NCBI RefSeq assembly: GCF_016741875.1 | Contig: NZ_JAERRF010000011.1 | Location: forward strand, 1-64,000 | Direction: 5' to 3' | Origin: Streptomyces coffeae | GTDB lineage: Bacteria > Actinomycetota > Actinomycetes > Streptomycetales > Streptomycetaceae | DNA: 64,000 nucleotides | Part shown: in pieces, positions 16,358-23,959 of the stretch | Numbering within the stretch: the stretch's first letter is position 1 | How the letters are laid out: every line of letters starts with the position of its first letter | Made by a program: the position numbers and the translations under genes | Notes under the pieces: model-generated | Told to the model about the DNA's origin: nothing | The model's database searches: none | The model's input: only the letters and a program-made list of their open reading frames with translations

Positions 16358-17941
16358 TCAGCTGGCGCGGGAGTGGCTGAGTTCGGGCTCGATGTGAAGG
16401 GCCAGGTACTGACCGGCGTGCTCGGCGAGGAGGTCGAGGACGAACGCGATGTCGCTCAGCGAGGTCTCCGGGTTGAGCAGCGTGAACTTCAGGTAGTGGC
16501 GGCCGTCGACGACGGTGCCCGCCACCACGGCCTCACCGGAGGCGGCCAGGGCCTCGCGGGCGTGCAGATTGGCCCGGTCGACGAGGGCGGGGTCGCACGT
16601 CTCGTCGGCGGGCGGAACGTAGCGGAACACCAGTGTGGACAGCTGGGGTTGGGTCACGACCTCGTAGCGCGGATCGGTGTCCAGCAGGCTCCATCCCTCG
16701 GCGGCCCGGTCCACCACCTCGTCGAAGAGCGCCCCGATGGCGTCCGCGCCCATGATGCGCAGCGTCAGCCACAGCTTGAGCGCGTCGAAGCGGCGGGTGG
16801 TCTGGATGGACTTGTCGACCTGGTTGGGGATCAGGTTCTCGGCGCTGCGCTCGGGGTTGAGGTAGTCCGCGTGGTACGTGGCGTGGCTGAGCGTGGCGCG
16901 GTCGCGGACCAGTACCGCGCTGGAACTCACCGGCTGGAAGAAGGACTTGTGGTAGTCCACGGTGACCGAGTCGGCGCGCTCGATGCCGTTCAGCAGATGG
17001 CGGCGGGTGGTGGAGGCCAGCAGTCCGCAGCCGTACGCGGCGTCCACATGAAGCCAGCTGCCGTACCGGGCGCACAGTCCGGCGATCTCGGGCAGCGGGT
17101 CGATGGAGCCGAAGTCGGTGGTTCCGGCGGTGGCGACCACGGCCATGACGACCTGGTTCTCGCGGTGGCAGCGGTCCAGTTCGCGGGCGAGGGCGACGGT
17201 GCGCATCCGGCGGTCCTGGTCGCACGGGACGGGGATGACGGCCTCGTAGCCGAGTCCGAGGATGGCGGCGGCCTTCTGGATGGAGAAGTGGCTGGCCTCG
17301 GAGGTGAGGATGCGCAGCCGCGGCAGGATCGCGGACTTGGGCGGGATCTCCCCGGACCCGGTCGCCGCAGCCTCCTTCTCCACGAGCTTGCAGGCCTCGT
17401 CGCGGGCGAGCAGCATCGCCTGGAGGTTGGACTGGGTGCCGCCGCTGGTGAAGATGCCGTCCGCGGCCTCGCCCAGGCCGATGCGCTCGGCGGTCCAGTC
17501 GATCAGACGGCGCTCGATCAGGGTGCCGCCCGCGCTCTGGTCCCAGGTGTCCAGCGAGGAGTTGACGGCGGACAGGACCGCCTCGCCGAGCAGCGCCGGG
17601 ATCACCACCGGGCAGTTGAGGTGGGCGAGATAGCGCGGGTGGTGGAAGTAGACGGCGTCCTTGAGGTAGACGCCTTTCAGCTCCTCGAGCGCCGCGCCCG
17701 CGTCACCCAGCGGCCGTTCCAGGTCGATTCCGGAGATCTCGGGGGCCAGTTGGGCGGGGGTGACACCGGTGAACGGGCGGTCGGTGCGGGCGACGGTGGC
17801 GGCCACCAGGTCGACGCCGCCGGTCACGGAGCGCCGGTAGCGCTCGGCCGTACGGTCGTTGAAGAGGTGGGCCCGGCCATCCGCCGCCCCCGGTATGGAC
17901 TCCGGCGACGGGTCCTCAGCGGTCTGCGCGAGGAAACTCAC
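16358..17941 (-). CDS. desA: DesA, lysine decarboxylase (PLP-dependent, group II)
   Basis: 527 residues. DesA converts lysine to cadaverine, the first committed step of desferrioxamine synthesis. Features of group II decarboxylases are clear: TSGGTQSNLQAMLLARD, the pocket LHVDAAYG, and the PLP lysine (Lys332) in VTVDYHKSFFQP. The final part contains HYLKFTLLNPETS. A 180-bp gap separates it from desF, with no iron box in it, so it probably relies on the desE promoter or on an unseen one. Confidence 0.95.
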   Translation of the reverse strand: MSFLAQTAEDPSPESIPGAADGRAHLFNDRTAERYRRSVTGGVDLVAATVARTDRPFTGVTPAQLAPEISGIDLERPLGDAGAALEELKGVYLKDAVYFHHPRYLAHLNCPVVIPALLGEAVLSAVNSSLDTWDQSAGGTLIERRLIDWTAERIGLGEAADGIFTSGGTQSNLQAMLLARDEACKLVEKEAAATGSGEIPPKSAILPRLRILTSEASHFSIQKAAAILGLGYEAVIPVPCDQDRRMRTVALARELDRCHRENQVVMAVVATAGTTDFGSIDPLPEIAGLCARYGSWLHVDAAYGCGLLASTTRRHLLNGIERADSVTVDYHKSFFQPVSSSAVLVRDRATLSHATYHADYLNPERSAENLIPNQVDKSIQTTRRFDALKLWLTLRIMGADAIGALFDEVVDRAAEGWSLLDTDPRYEVVTQPQLSTLVFRYVPPADETCDPALVDRANLHAREALAASGEAVVAGTVVDGRHYLKFTLLNPETSLSDIAFVLDLLAEHAGQYLALHIEPELSHSRAS

Positions 17942-18121
17942 GGTCTGTCCCTTCTGGAAGCGGGCGTGGGGGGTGGTCCGCGGGCGGGTGGGCGTGCGGG
18001 TGCCCTGGCCGCCGGGGCCGGGGCGCGCCGGAGCGCACCGCCGGTCAGTCGCCCGTCGGCCAGTGGTGATCGGTATGGGGGAGGGGTTCGGGAACGAGGA
18101 AGAAGAGGGGCTACGAGGGGG

Positions 18122-19003
18122 TCAGTTGTCTTCCGCGCGGCCGGTGCCCGACACGGCTTCCTCGACGAGCTGTTCCTCACAGGCGCCCAGGCGCCAGTAG
18201 CCGGTGAAGGTCACGGCTTTGCGGTCGAAGCCGCGTTCGCGGACCAGATGGCGGCGCACCTCGCGCACCGTCCCGGCCTCGCCCGCGATCCAGGCGTACG
18301 GGGTGCCCCGGGGCAGCTCCGCGGCGCGCAGTGCGTCCAGGACGAGGGCGTGGCGCGGGGTGCCGGGGGCGGCGCCGTCCCGGACCAGCCAGGTGATCTC
18401 GGCGTCGGCGGCGGTGGGCAGTTCCTGGATGTCCGCGGCGTGCTGGACCTCGATCCAGACCTTGGCGAGGGTGCCCGCGGGGAGCCACTGGAGGCTTCCG
18501 GCGACGGCGGGCAGTGCCGTCTCGTCGGCGGTGAGGAGGACCCAGTCGGTACCGGGCGGCGGGCGGAAGTCGACTCCCGCGTTGTCGCCCTCGGTGGGGC
18601 CGAGCAGGGTGACGCGGTCGCCGGCCTCGGCACGGGCGGCCCAGCGCGCGGCCGGTCCGCCGTCCTCGTGGAGGGCGAAGTCCACGTCGATCTCGCCGGG
18701 TTCACGGCGCTGGTCGCGCACGGTGTACGAGCGCATGACACCGCGGACGGCGGGGTCCATGGCCCGCCAGGCGGCGAACCAGCCCTCGCCGTGCTCGGTG
18801 GGCACGACGGGGGCGGACTGGCCCGGATGCGGCAGGAACAGCTTGAAGCGCTGGTCCCGGCCTCCGGTGGCGAAGTCCTTGAGACATCCGCCGCCGAAGG
18901 TGATCCGGGCCATGGAGGGTCCGAGCGGACGGGTGCGCACCACCTGCGCGTCGAAGAAGCGGAACGGGACGGCGGTGGGGGCGGTGGTGGCTGCGGTGGT
19001 CAT
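18122..19003 (-). CDS. desF: DesF, siderophore-interacting protein (ferric-siderophore reductase)
   Basis: 293 residues. The siderophore-interacting FAD-binding family (ViuB type) reduces iron bound to imported siderophore, using NAD(P)H in the cytoplasm. Visible features are the FAD-binding barrel with MRSYTVRDQRREPGEIDVDF and HEDGGPAARWAARAEAGD, followed by the nucleotide-binding SIP domain (VLLTADETALPAV, AWIAGEAGTVREVRRHLV, FTGYWRLG). It follows desE by 48 bases in the same direction, and its position in the des operon supports a role in recovery of iron from ferrioxamine. Confidence 0.92.
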   Translation of the reverse strand: MTTAATTAPTAVPFRFFDAQVVRTRPLGPSMARITFGGGCLKDFATGGRDQRFKLFLPHPGQSAPVVPTEHGEGWFAAWRAMDPAVRGVMRSYTVRDQRREPGEIDVDFALHEDGGPAARWAARAEAGDRVTLLGPTEGDNAGVDFRPPPGTDWVLLTADETALPAVAGSLQWLPAGTLAKVWIEVQHAADIQELPTAADAEITWLVRDGAAPGTPRHALVLDALRAAELPRGTPYAWIAGEAGTVREVRRHLVRERGFDRKAVTFTGYWRLGACEEQLVEEAVSGTGRAEDN

Positions 19004-19051
19004 GGGAGGGTGTCTTCCCTTCGCTTGCCGTGGATCGGCCGGGGCAGCGGG

Positions 19052-20077
19052 TCAGCTGACCTTCTTCGCGTCCTGGATCGCCTTGGTGAGGGACTCGATC
19101 AGCGGCGCCGCACCCGCGTACGAGAACCGCGGCTCGCTGCTCCAGGGGGCGATCTGGTCGGCCTTGACGGCGGGCAGCTTGGACCAGGTCGGCTTGCCGG
19201 TCAGGGCCTCGGGCTGGAGGGTGGCGGTGCGGTTGTCGAGGAAGAGCACATCGGCGTCGTACTTGTCGGCGTTCTCCCAGCTGAGGCTCTCGAAGTAGCC
19301 GCCCTTGTCGGTCTTTTGGGGCTGGACGAAGTCGACACCGAGCTCGCTGAAGTAGATCAGGTCGGCGTTGATCTTGGGGTTGGAGACATAGAAGAGGTCG
19401 GCGCTGGCGGAGCAGGCCATGACCTTGATCCGGTGCGATTTCACCGTCGTGCGCAGCTCTTCGGACGCCTTCTCGAAGCGCTTCTTGGCCTCGGTGACCT
19501 TCTTGGCCTGGAGGTCCGCGCCGAGAGCCTTGGCCAGCTCGGCATAGCGCTTGATGGGCTCCACCATGGAGACGCGGCCAGTGGTGATGGCGGCGCTCGG
19601 GGCCAGGTCCAGGATCTTCTTCTTGCTGTCGTCCGGGATGTAGAAGAGCGCGCCCGGGTCGTACATGTTGGTGATCAGCAGATCGGGCGTGAGCGAGGCG
19701 TACTTCTCGACGTTGAACTGCCCCCAGACATTGCCCAGGGACTTCGCGTGGTCGACGGGGAAGTCGCCCGCCTGGACGTCCGGCTTGCCGTTCTTCAGCT
19801 TGCTGGGGCCGAAGATGCCGGTGATCTGCTGGTCGATGCCGAAGTCGTAGAGCGCGGCCGCGGCGCCGATGTACGCCACGATGTGCTCGGGCGCGCTGTC
19901 GCCGGTGATCTTCTTCTTGCGGTCATCGGTGAACGACCAGGAGCCGCCTTTGCCGCCGTCGCCGGAGTCCGAACCGCCCTTGCTGCCACAGGCGGTGACC
20001 AGGGCGCCGAGTCCGACGGCTCCGCCCGCGGCGAGGAGACCGCGGCGGGACAGGGGGAGTGCTCTGGCGTGGCGCAT
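19052..20077 (-). CDS. desE: DesE, ferrioxamine-binding lipoprotein of an ABC importer
   Basis: 341 residues. The N-terminus has a twin-arginine-like SRRGLL (10-15), a hydrophobic stretch and a lipobox ending at Cys30 (LVTAC), so it is an exported lipoprotein. The mature part matches Fe-siderophore periplasmic binding proteins of the FepB/FhuD class (ITGDSAPEHIVAYIGAAAAL; SLTPDLLITNMYDPG). DesE binds ferrioxamine B/E at the outer face of the membrane and hands it to an ABC permease that is not encoded here. It is the first gene of the locus and lies downstream of the iron box. Confidence 0.93.
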   Translation of the reverse strand: MRHARALPLSRRGLLAAGGAVGLGALVTACGSKGGSDSGDGGKGGSWSFTDDRKKKITGDSAPEHIVAYIGAAAALYDFGIDQQITGIFGPSKLKNGKPDVQAGDFPVDHAKSLGNVWGQFNVEKYASLTPDLLITNMYDPGALFYIPDDSKKKILDLAPSAAITTGRVSMVEPIKRYAELAKALGADLQAKKVTEAKKRFEKASEELRTTVKSHRIKVMACSASADLFYVSNPKINADLIYFSELGVDFVQPQKTDKGGYFESLSWENADKYDADVLFLDNRTATLQPEALTGKPTWSKLPAVKADQIAPWSSEPRFSYAGAAPLIESLTKAIQDAKKVS

Positions 20078-20143
20078 GATGCCTTCTCTCGATCTGCATG
20101 CTGCACGGGGACGTGGTCACGGGACGGCGACCCGAGGACGTAG

Positions 20144-20162
20144 TTAGGTTAGCCTAACCAAC
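20144..20162 (-). promoter_or_regulatory. Iron box (DmdR1/IdeR operator) upstream of desE
   Basis: TTAGGTTAGCCTAACCAAC contains the perfect inverted repeat GGTTAG-C-CTAACC and agrees closely with the Streptomyces iron-box consensus. It starts 67 bases upstream of the desE ATG. The Fe2+-loaded DtxR-family repressor would block transcription there. It is the only such site I find in the des region. Confidence 0.9.
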
Positions 20163-20237
20163 ACGATTGTCCAGGGGGCGGGGTCCGTCCTGTCCGGCGA
20201 TCGAGAGGTGCCGGCGCCGGGCCGCGGTGAACGCGCG

Positions 20238-20279
20238 ACACCCCGCGGCAGGCACAACAGGCGTGCCCGCGCGGGGTGT
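20238..20279 (-). terminator. Hairpin terminator of the small membrane-protein operon
   Basis: Arms ACACCCCGCG and CGCGGGGTGT enclose a further short GGCAC/GTGCC stem. It lies just downstream of the DUF4190 gene stop and between it and the desE promoter. Confidence 0.6.
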
Positions 20280-20299
20280 TGGGATGTGCTGTCGGTCCG

Positions 20300-20578
20300 T
20301 CAGCCGCCGAACTGCCAGAAGACGGACTGGTCCAGGGTCACCAGGACGATGAGCAGGATCACGTCCACGGCGCCGAGTGCGATCCCGAGCAGCGCCCGGC
20401 CCCGGCGGCTCGTCTCCCGGGCGAGCGCGAGCGTCCCGAGGACGATGGCGCACGGTCCGAAGACGGCGTTGAAGAGCAGGGTGCCGATGAGCCCCAGGAC
20501 GAAGGAGGCGACGGCCATACCGTCGGCGTCCTTGCGGGCCCGGGTCGGCGAGGTGCGGGTGGGTGCGGTCAGTGCCAT
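20300..20578 (-). CDS. DUF4190-type small membrane protein
   Basis: 92 residues with two strong membrane helices: MAVASFVLGLIGTLLFNAVF, and a second at about 62-83 (ALLGIALGAVDVILLIVLV). The 'A.aSlvlGlig' opening and the 'alGiall' second helix match the DUF4190 family, whose function is unknown. It forms an operon with the next small membrane gene (three bases apart) and is divergent from the TetR gene, so it is probably repressed by it. Confidence 0.75.
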   Translation of the reverse strand: MALTAPTRTSPTRARKDADGMAVASFVLGLIGTLLFNAVFGPCAIVLGTLALARETSRRGRALLGIALGAVDVILLIVLVTLDQSVFWQFGG

Positions 20579-20581
20579 GGG

Positions 20582-20737
20582 TCAGCTCCCCTTGTGTCCG
20601 GTGCGTTCGCGGATGAAGAAGACCGTCAGCCAGACGCCGATGGCCGCGGAGGCGGCGAGGAACAGCGGGAGCGGGGTGTGTGCAGCCGCGCCCAGCAGAA
20701 TCCCCATCAGGGCGAGAGCCGCGACGATGAAGAGCAT
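20582..20737 (-). CDS. Very small membrane protein
   Basis: 51 residues from ATG 20737, preceded by a GAGAGAGG ribosome site; the upstream extension to 20824 would run through the operator and is unlikely. Two hydrophobic helices (MLFIVAALALMGILLGAAAH and PLFLAASAAIGVWLTVFFI) end in a short basic tail. No family is recognised. It is co-transcribed with the DUF4190 gene and sits next to the TetR operator, so it is likely a target of that regulator. Confidence 0.65.
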   Translation of the reverse strand: MLFIVAALALMGILLGAAAHTPLPLFLAASAAIGVWLTVFFIRERTGHKGS

Positions 20738-20796
20738 GTGAGCCTCTCTCGAAGAGGTGGATCCGGATGCGGATGGGCGTGGGGGGTGGTATTTCG

Positions 20797-20882
20797 GTGA
20801 ACAATTGAATGCACACTTGTTCACTGACTTCCAGAGTACTCCCCGAACCCCTGGCCAAAGTCAGCAAACAGCTGTTTACTGA
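20797..20882. promoter_or_regulatory. Two inverted repeats between divergent TetR and small membrane genes
   Basis: The first is GTGAACAA (20797-20804), 12 bases, then TTGTTCAC (20817-20824), a perfect repeat. The second is a 22-base near-perfect palindrome at 20861-20882, with core AAACAGCTGTTT and outer TCAG/CTGA, ending five bases before the TetR ATG. Both are good candidates for TetR operators controlling the divergent genes. Confidence 0.65.
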
Positions 20883-20887
20883 ATGAT

Positions 20888-21517
20888 ATGAGTCACACGT
20901 CCGGGGTCCGGCAGGCCCAGAAGGAGAAGACGCGGCGCGCGCTGCTGGACGCGGGGCTGCGACTGCTGGAGGACCAGAGCCTGAGCAGCCTCGGCCTGCG
21001 CGAGGTCACCCGGGTGGTGGGGGTGGCCCCCGCCGCCTTCTACCGGCACTTCCGGGATCTGAGCGACCTCGGCGTCGCGCTGGTCGAGGAGTCGCTGGGC
21101 AGCCTGCACGCCCTGATCCGCGCGATACTCGCCGACCAGATCGGGGACGAGGAGCGGATCGAGGCCACCGTCGAGGCGGTCGCCGAACAGGTCCGCCGCT
21201 ACCCCGCCCACATCCGCTTCATCGCACGTGAGCGGCATGGCGGCGTCCGTCCGGTGCGTGAGGCGATCGCCGCCGAACTGGACCGGTTCGCCGACGAGGT
21301 GGCCGATGCCTTCGCCCCGCAGCTGACCCCGGAGGGCTGGTCCGCCGAGGATGTCCGGATCCTTGCCCAGATGTATGTCGACCACATGGTGATGACCGCG
21401 ACCGCGTTCCTGGAGGTTCCGCCGGACCGGCCGGACGAGGAGCGCCGGGTGGCCGACACCGCACGGAAGCAGCTGCTGCTGATCAGCCTCGGGCGCCGCC
21501 ACTGGCGCGACGGGTGA
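20888..21517 (+). CDS. TetR/AcrR family transcriptional regulator (FabR-like)
   Basis: 209 residues from ATG 20888. The N-terminal HTH (TRRALLDAGLRLLEDQSLSS, then VTRVVGVAPAAFYRHFRDLS) is canonical TetR. The C-terminal ligand domain has IRFIARERHGG, a pattern shared with FabR-type regulators. It probably binds the palindromes immediately upstream, repressing itself and the divergent membrane-protein pair. Its 3' end overlaps the convergent M6 protease gene by 35 bases. The ligand is unknown. Confidence 0.88.
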   Translation: MSHTSGVRQAQKEKTRRALLDAGLRLLEDQSLSSLGLREVTRVVGVAPAAFYRHFRDLSDLGVALVEESLGSLHALIRAILADQIGDEERIEATVEAVAEQVRRYPAHIRFIARERHGGVRPVREAIAAELDRFADEVADAFAPQLTPEGWSAEDVRILAQMYVDHMVMTATAFLEVPPDRPDEERRVADTARKQLLLISLGRRHWRDG

Positions 21518-22808
21518 CCTCTATGCCGTAGGCACCGCTCGCGTCCTGCCTCACGACCCGGACCCGTACCCGGATGCCTCCCACGCTCCCGGTGAAGGTC
21601 TCACCGGGGCCGAAGGCCGCGTCGCTGAGCCCGGGGTGCACATTGCGCTCCCGGGTGCAGCCGCGGCCGTCGGGGACGCTGTCCATGACGGTGACCGGGC
21701 CGCCGCCGGAGTCGACGCGGGTGTCCACCCAGGAGATCAGCACTCCGGGCTTGCAGACCGCTTCGTCGTTGCCGCCGTTCGTCCGCGCCTCTATGGCGTA
21801 GCCGGTGGACGCCGAGACGGGCACGAAGACCAGCTTGGTGCCATCCGCGCGGTGCAGCGGCGTCAGGGTGTGGCCCGAGACGCCGGGCCGGGAGGCGCAG
21901 CTGACCTGGCCCGGACCGAACCAGCCCAGCTTCCACTTGTGCCAGGCCAGCAGATCGTTCCCGGCGCCCCAGTCCTCGGACATCACATCCCAGTGGCCCA
22001 CCCGGTCCCCGCCGCCGTGGGTGTAGAGGTCGGGCAGCCCGAAGACATGGCCGTTCTCATGCGGCAGCACCCGGTAGCCGGTGCGGTGCAGCGAGCCCGA
22101 GCCGTCGTCCTGGCGGCTGTAGACGAACGAGACATTGGCCAGCGGCACACCGTCGGCGACCGGGGCGCGCTGGTTGTCGGCGTAGGTCACCGAGAGCACG
22201 GCATGGGCGGCGGGCGGCCCGGCGTTCGGTGTCACCAGCACGTTGACCAGGTCGTAGCGGCTGAAGTCGATGCGGCGGTCGGCCACCTTGACGAGGTCGG
22301 CGACCAGCTTGCGATAGCCGGGCTCGAAGGGGCTGCCACGCTTGATGTCATAGGACGTGAAGGAGTGCGGCATCCGCAGCCAGTGGTCGATCGGCATCGC
22401 GGGACGGTAGTCGAGCCGTCCGTACGAACTCCGCGCGAACCAGCGGGAGGTCTGCGGGAAGAACTCCTCGAAGCGCTCCCGGGCCGTGCCCTTGCCGCGT
22501 ACGTCCGGGAAGTCGATCATCAGGTTGAGGGCGTGGACCGTACCGGTGCTGCGGCTGAAGCCGCGGCCGGTGGGGATGCCCTCGGACATCTGGAGTCCAT
22601 GGCCCGAGGCGAGGGTGCACGGCGCCAGTGATCCGGTGACCGGGTGGGCGGACGGGGCGGGTGCCCGCTTGGGGGCGGCGGGCGCCGGGGGATGAGGGGC
22701 CGCCGCCGGGGCCACCACCGCCGCCGTGAGCACGGCGGCGGCGGCGAATGCGCTGCCTCGGCGGGGCCTGCGTATTCGAGGGCGGGAGGTCTCACGGCTC
22801 TGGCTCAT
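21483..22808 (-). CDS. Secreted M6-family (immune inhibitor A-like) metalloprotease
   Basis: 441 residues from ATG 22808; an upstream GTG at 22922 would add 38 residues. A basic N-terminus and an Ala-rich hydrophobic stretch (AFAAAAVLTAAVVAPAAA) form a signal peptide. The zinc motif is HENGHVFGLPDLY, an HExGHxxGLPDLY variant of M6 proteases, followed by WDVMSEDWG, the equivalent of the 'D.Ms' Met-turn. The protein acts outside the cell. It is divergent from the second TetR gene and convergent with the first. Confidence 0.82.
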   Translation of the reverse strand: MSQSRETSRPRIRRPRRGSAFAAAAVLTAAVVAPAAAPHPPAPAAPKRAPAPSAHPVTGSLAPCTLASGHGLQMSEGIPTGRGFSRSTGTVHALNLMIDFPDVRGKGTARERFEEFFPQTSRWFARSSYGRLDYRPAMPIDHWLRMPHSFTSYDIKRGSPFEPGYRKLVADLVKVADRRIDFSRYDLVNVLVTPNAGPPAAHAVLSVTYADNQRAPVADGVPLANVSFVYSRQDDGSGSLHRTGYRVLPHENGHVFGLPDLYTHGGGDRVGHWDVMSEDWGAGNDLLAWHKWKLGWFGPGQVSCASRPGVSGHTLTPLHRADGTKLVFVPVSASTGYAIEARTNGGNDEAVCKPGVLISWVDTRVDSGGGPVTVMDSVPDGRGCTRERNVHPGLSDAAFGPGETFTGSVGGIRVRVRVVRQDASGAYGIEVTRRASGGARG

Positions 22809-22939
22809 CGCCGACCACGGTGTGTCGGCGCGGGTCGCGGCGCCCGTGGGGTGCGGCCGTGCGGGGGAAAACGCTGGTCCGTCCGGGTGGTCCGGCCGTC
22901 GATCGAGTGTGAGGCAGGTCACAGAGGACTGCGAAATTC

Positions 22940-22995
22940 CGGGGACTGATTCCCCGTTTGAACCAGTGCACGCACAAACGGGGACTGACTCCCCG
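22940..22995. promoter_or_regulatory. Two copies of a CGGGGA-N5-TCCCCG palindrome
   Basis: CGGGGA-CTGAT-TCCCCG at 22940-22956 and CGGGGA-CTGAC-TCCCCG at 22979-22995, 39 bases start to start. The flanks TTTG and CAAA make the pair a larger inverted repeat. They lie about 75-130 bases upstream of the TetR start at 23072 and are its likely operators. Confidence 0.75.
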
Positions 22996-23071
22996 GAAAC
23001 GTTGAACGCCGAAACATCGGAACCGGACCCTCCGGATGCCCGGACACCGATACGCGGAAAGGAGCGCTGCC

Positions 23072-23758
23072 ATGGCCTCAGCGGCCACCAGCAAGACGGC
23101 TACGGCCGGCCGGCGGACGGCGAAGTCGGCCCGGCCCGGGCAGCACCGCCTGCGTGCGGACGCCCTGCGCAACCGGGAGCGGATCATCGCCACCGCCCGG
23201 GAGGCGCTCGTCGAGTACGGGGCCGAGATCCCGCTCGATGAAATCGCTCGACGGGCCGGTGTCGGCAATGCCACCATCTATCGGCACTTCGCGAACCGCC
23301 GCGAGCTGATCCACCACGTGACCCTCTCGGTGATGTCCCGTATCGCCGAGCAGGCCGAATCGGCCCTGGCCGAGGAGTCGGACGCGTTCCTCGCGCTGCG
23401 GCGCTTCGTGCATGCGGCGGCGGATGAGCGGATCGGCGCCCTGTGCCCTCTGCTCTCCGACAGCCTCGACAAGGAGCACCCTGACCTCATCGCCGCCCGC
23501 GACCGTCTGGCCGCCGGTATCGACGCCCTGATGGGGGCGGCGCGAGCCTCCGGCCGACTGCGCACCGACATCGGCGTCGGTGATCTGATGGTCGCCCTCA
23601 CCCAGCTCACCCGGCCGCTGCCCGGCAACGGCTGTGTGGACTTCGACATCTTCGTGCACCGGCATCTTCAGCTGTTCCTGGACGGCCTGTCGGCCCCGGC
23701 GCGCTCCGAACTACCCGGCTCTCCCGCCACCTTGGAGGATCTGCAACAGCGGCAGTGA
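23072..23758 (+). CDS. TetR family regulator of the adjacent exporter
   Basis: 228 residues from ATG 23072, with GGAAAGGAG upstream. The basic N-terminus is followed by the HTH: RIIATAREALVEYGAEIPLD, then RAGVGNATIYRHFANRRELI. The C-terminal domain is of the type found with multidrug exporters. Two strong palindromes lie upstream and an EmrB/QacA exporter starts 201 bases downstream in the same direction. The usual logic is repression of regulator and exporter, relieved by a drug or oxidant. The inducer cannot be told from sequence. Confidence 0.9.
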   Translation: MASAATSKTATAGRRTAKSARPGQHRLRADALRNRERIIATAREALVEYGAEIPLDEIARRAGVGNATIYRHFANRRELIHHVTLSVMSRIAEQAESALAEESDAFLALRRFVHAAADERIGALCPLLSDSLDKEHPDLIAARDRLAAGIDALMGAARASGRLRTDIGVGDLMVALTQLTRPLPGNGCVDFDIFVHRHLQLFLDGLSAPARSELPGSPATLEDLQQRQ

Positions 23759-23959
23759 TCTGAATCTCACTCGGCCGACCAGCGAGCACCGCTTATTTCT
23801 CACGCGTTCACAGGTCTTCTGTGTGTGCGTGCCTTACTTCCCTTCCGGCGCTTCTCCTCTCCGTTCCACCCCGACGCCCGACCCAACGACTTCACGCCGG
23901 TGACCACCGGCCCAGTCCGTCCCGTTTTTCACTCTCTGCACCGCTAGGTAGGCCCACTC

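Noticed and set aside
17942-18121. Search for a second iron box upstream of desA
   Set aside because: No TTAGGTTAG-like half site is present in the gap.
15080-20143. A 1687-codon plus-strand open frame across desE-desB
   Set aside because: It is the antisense of five well-identified des genes. Long empty antisense frames are expected at this GC content with strong third-base bias, and its composition (Gly/Val/Ala/Asp/Arg-rich) matches a shadow.
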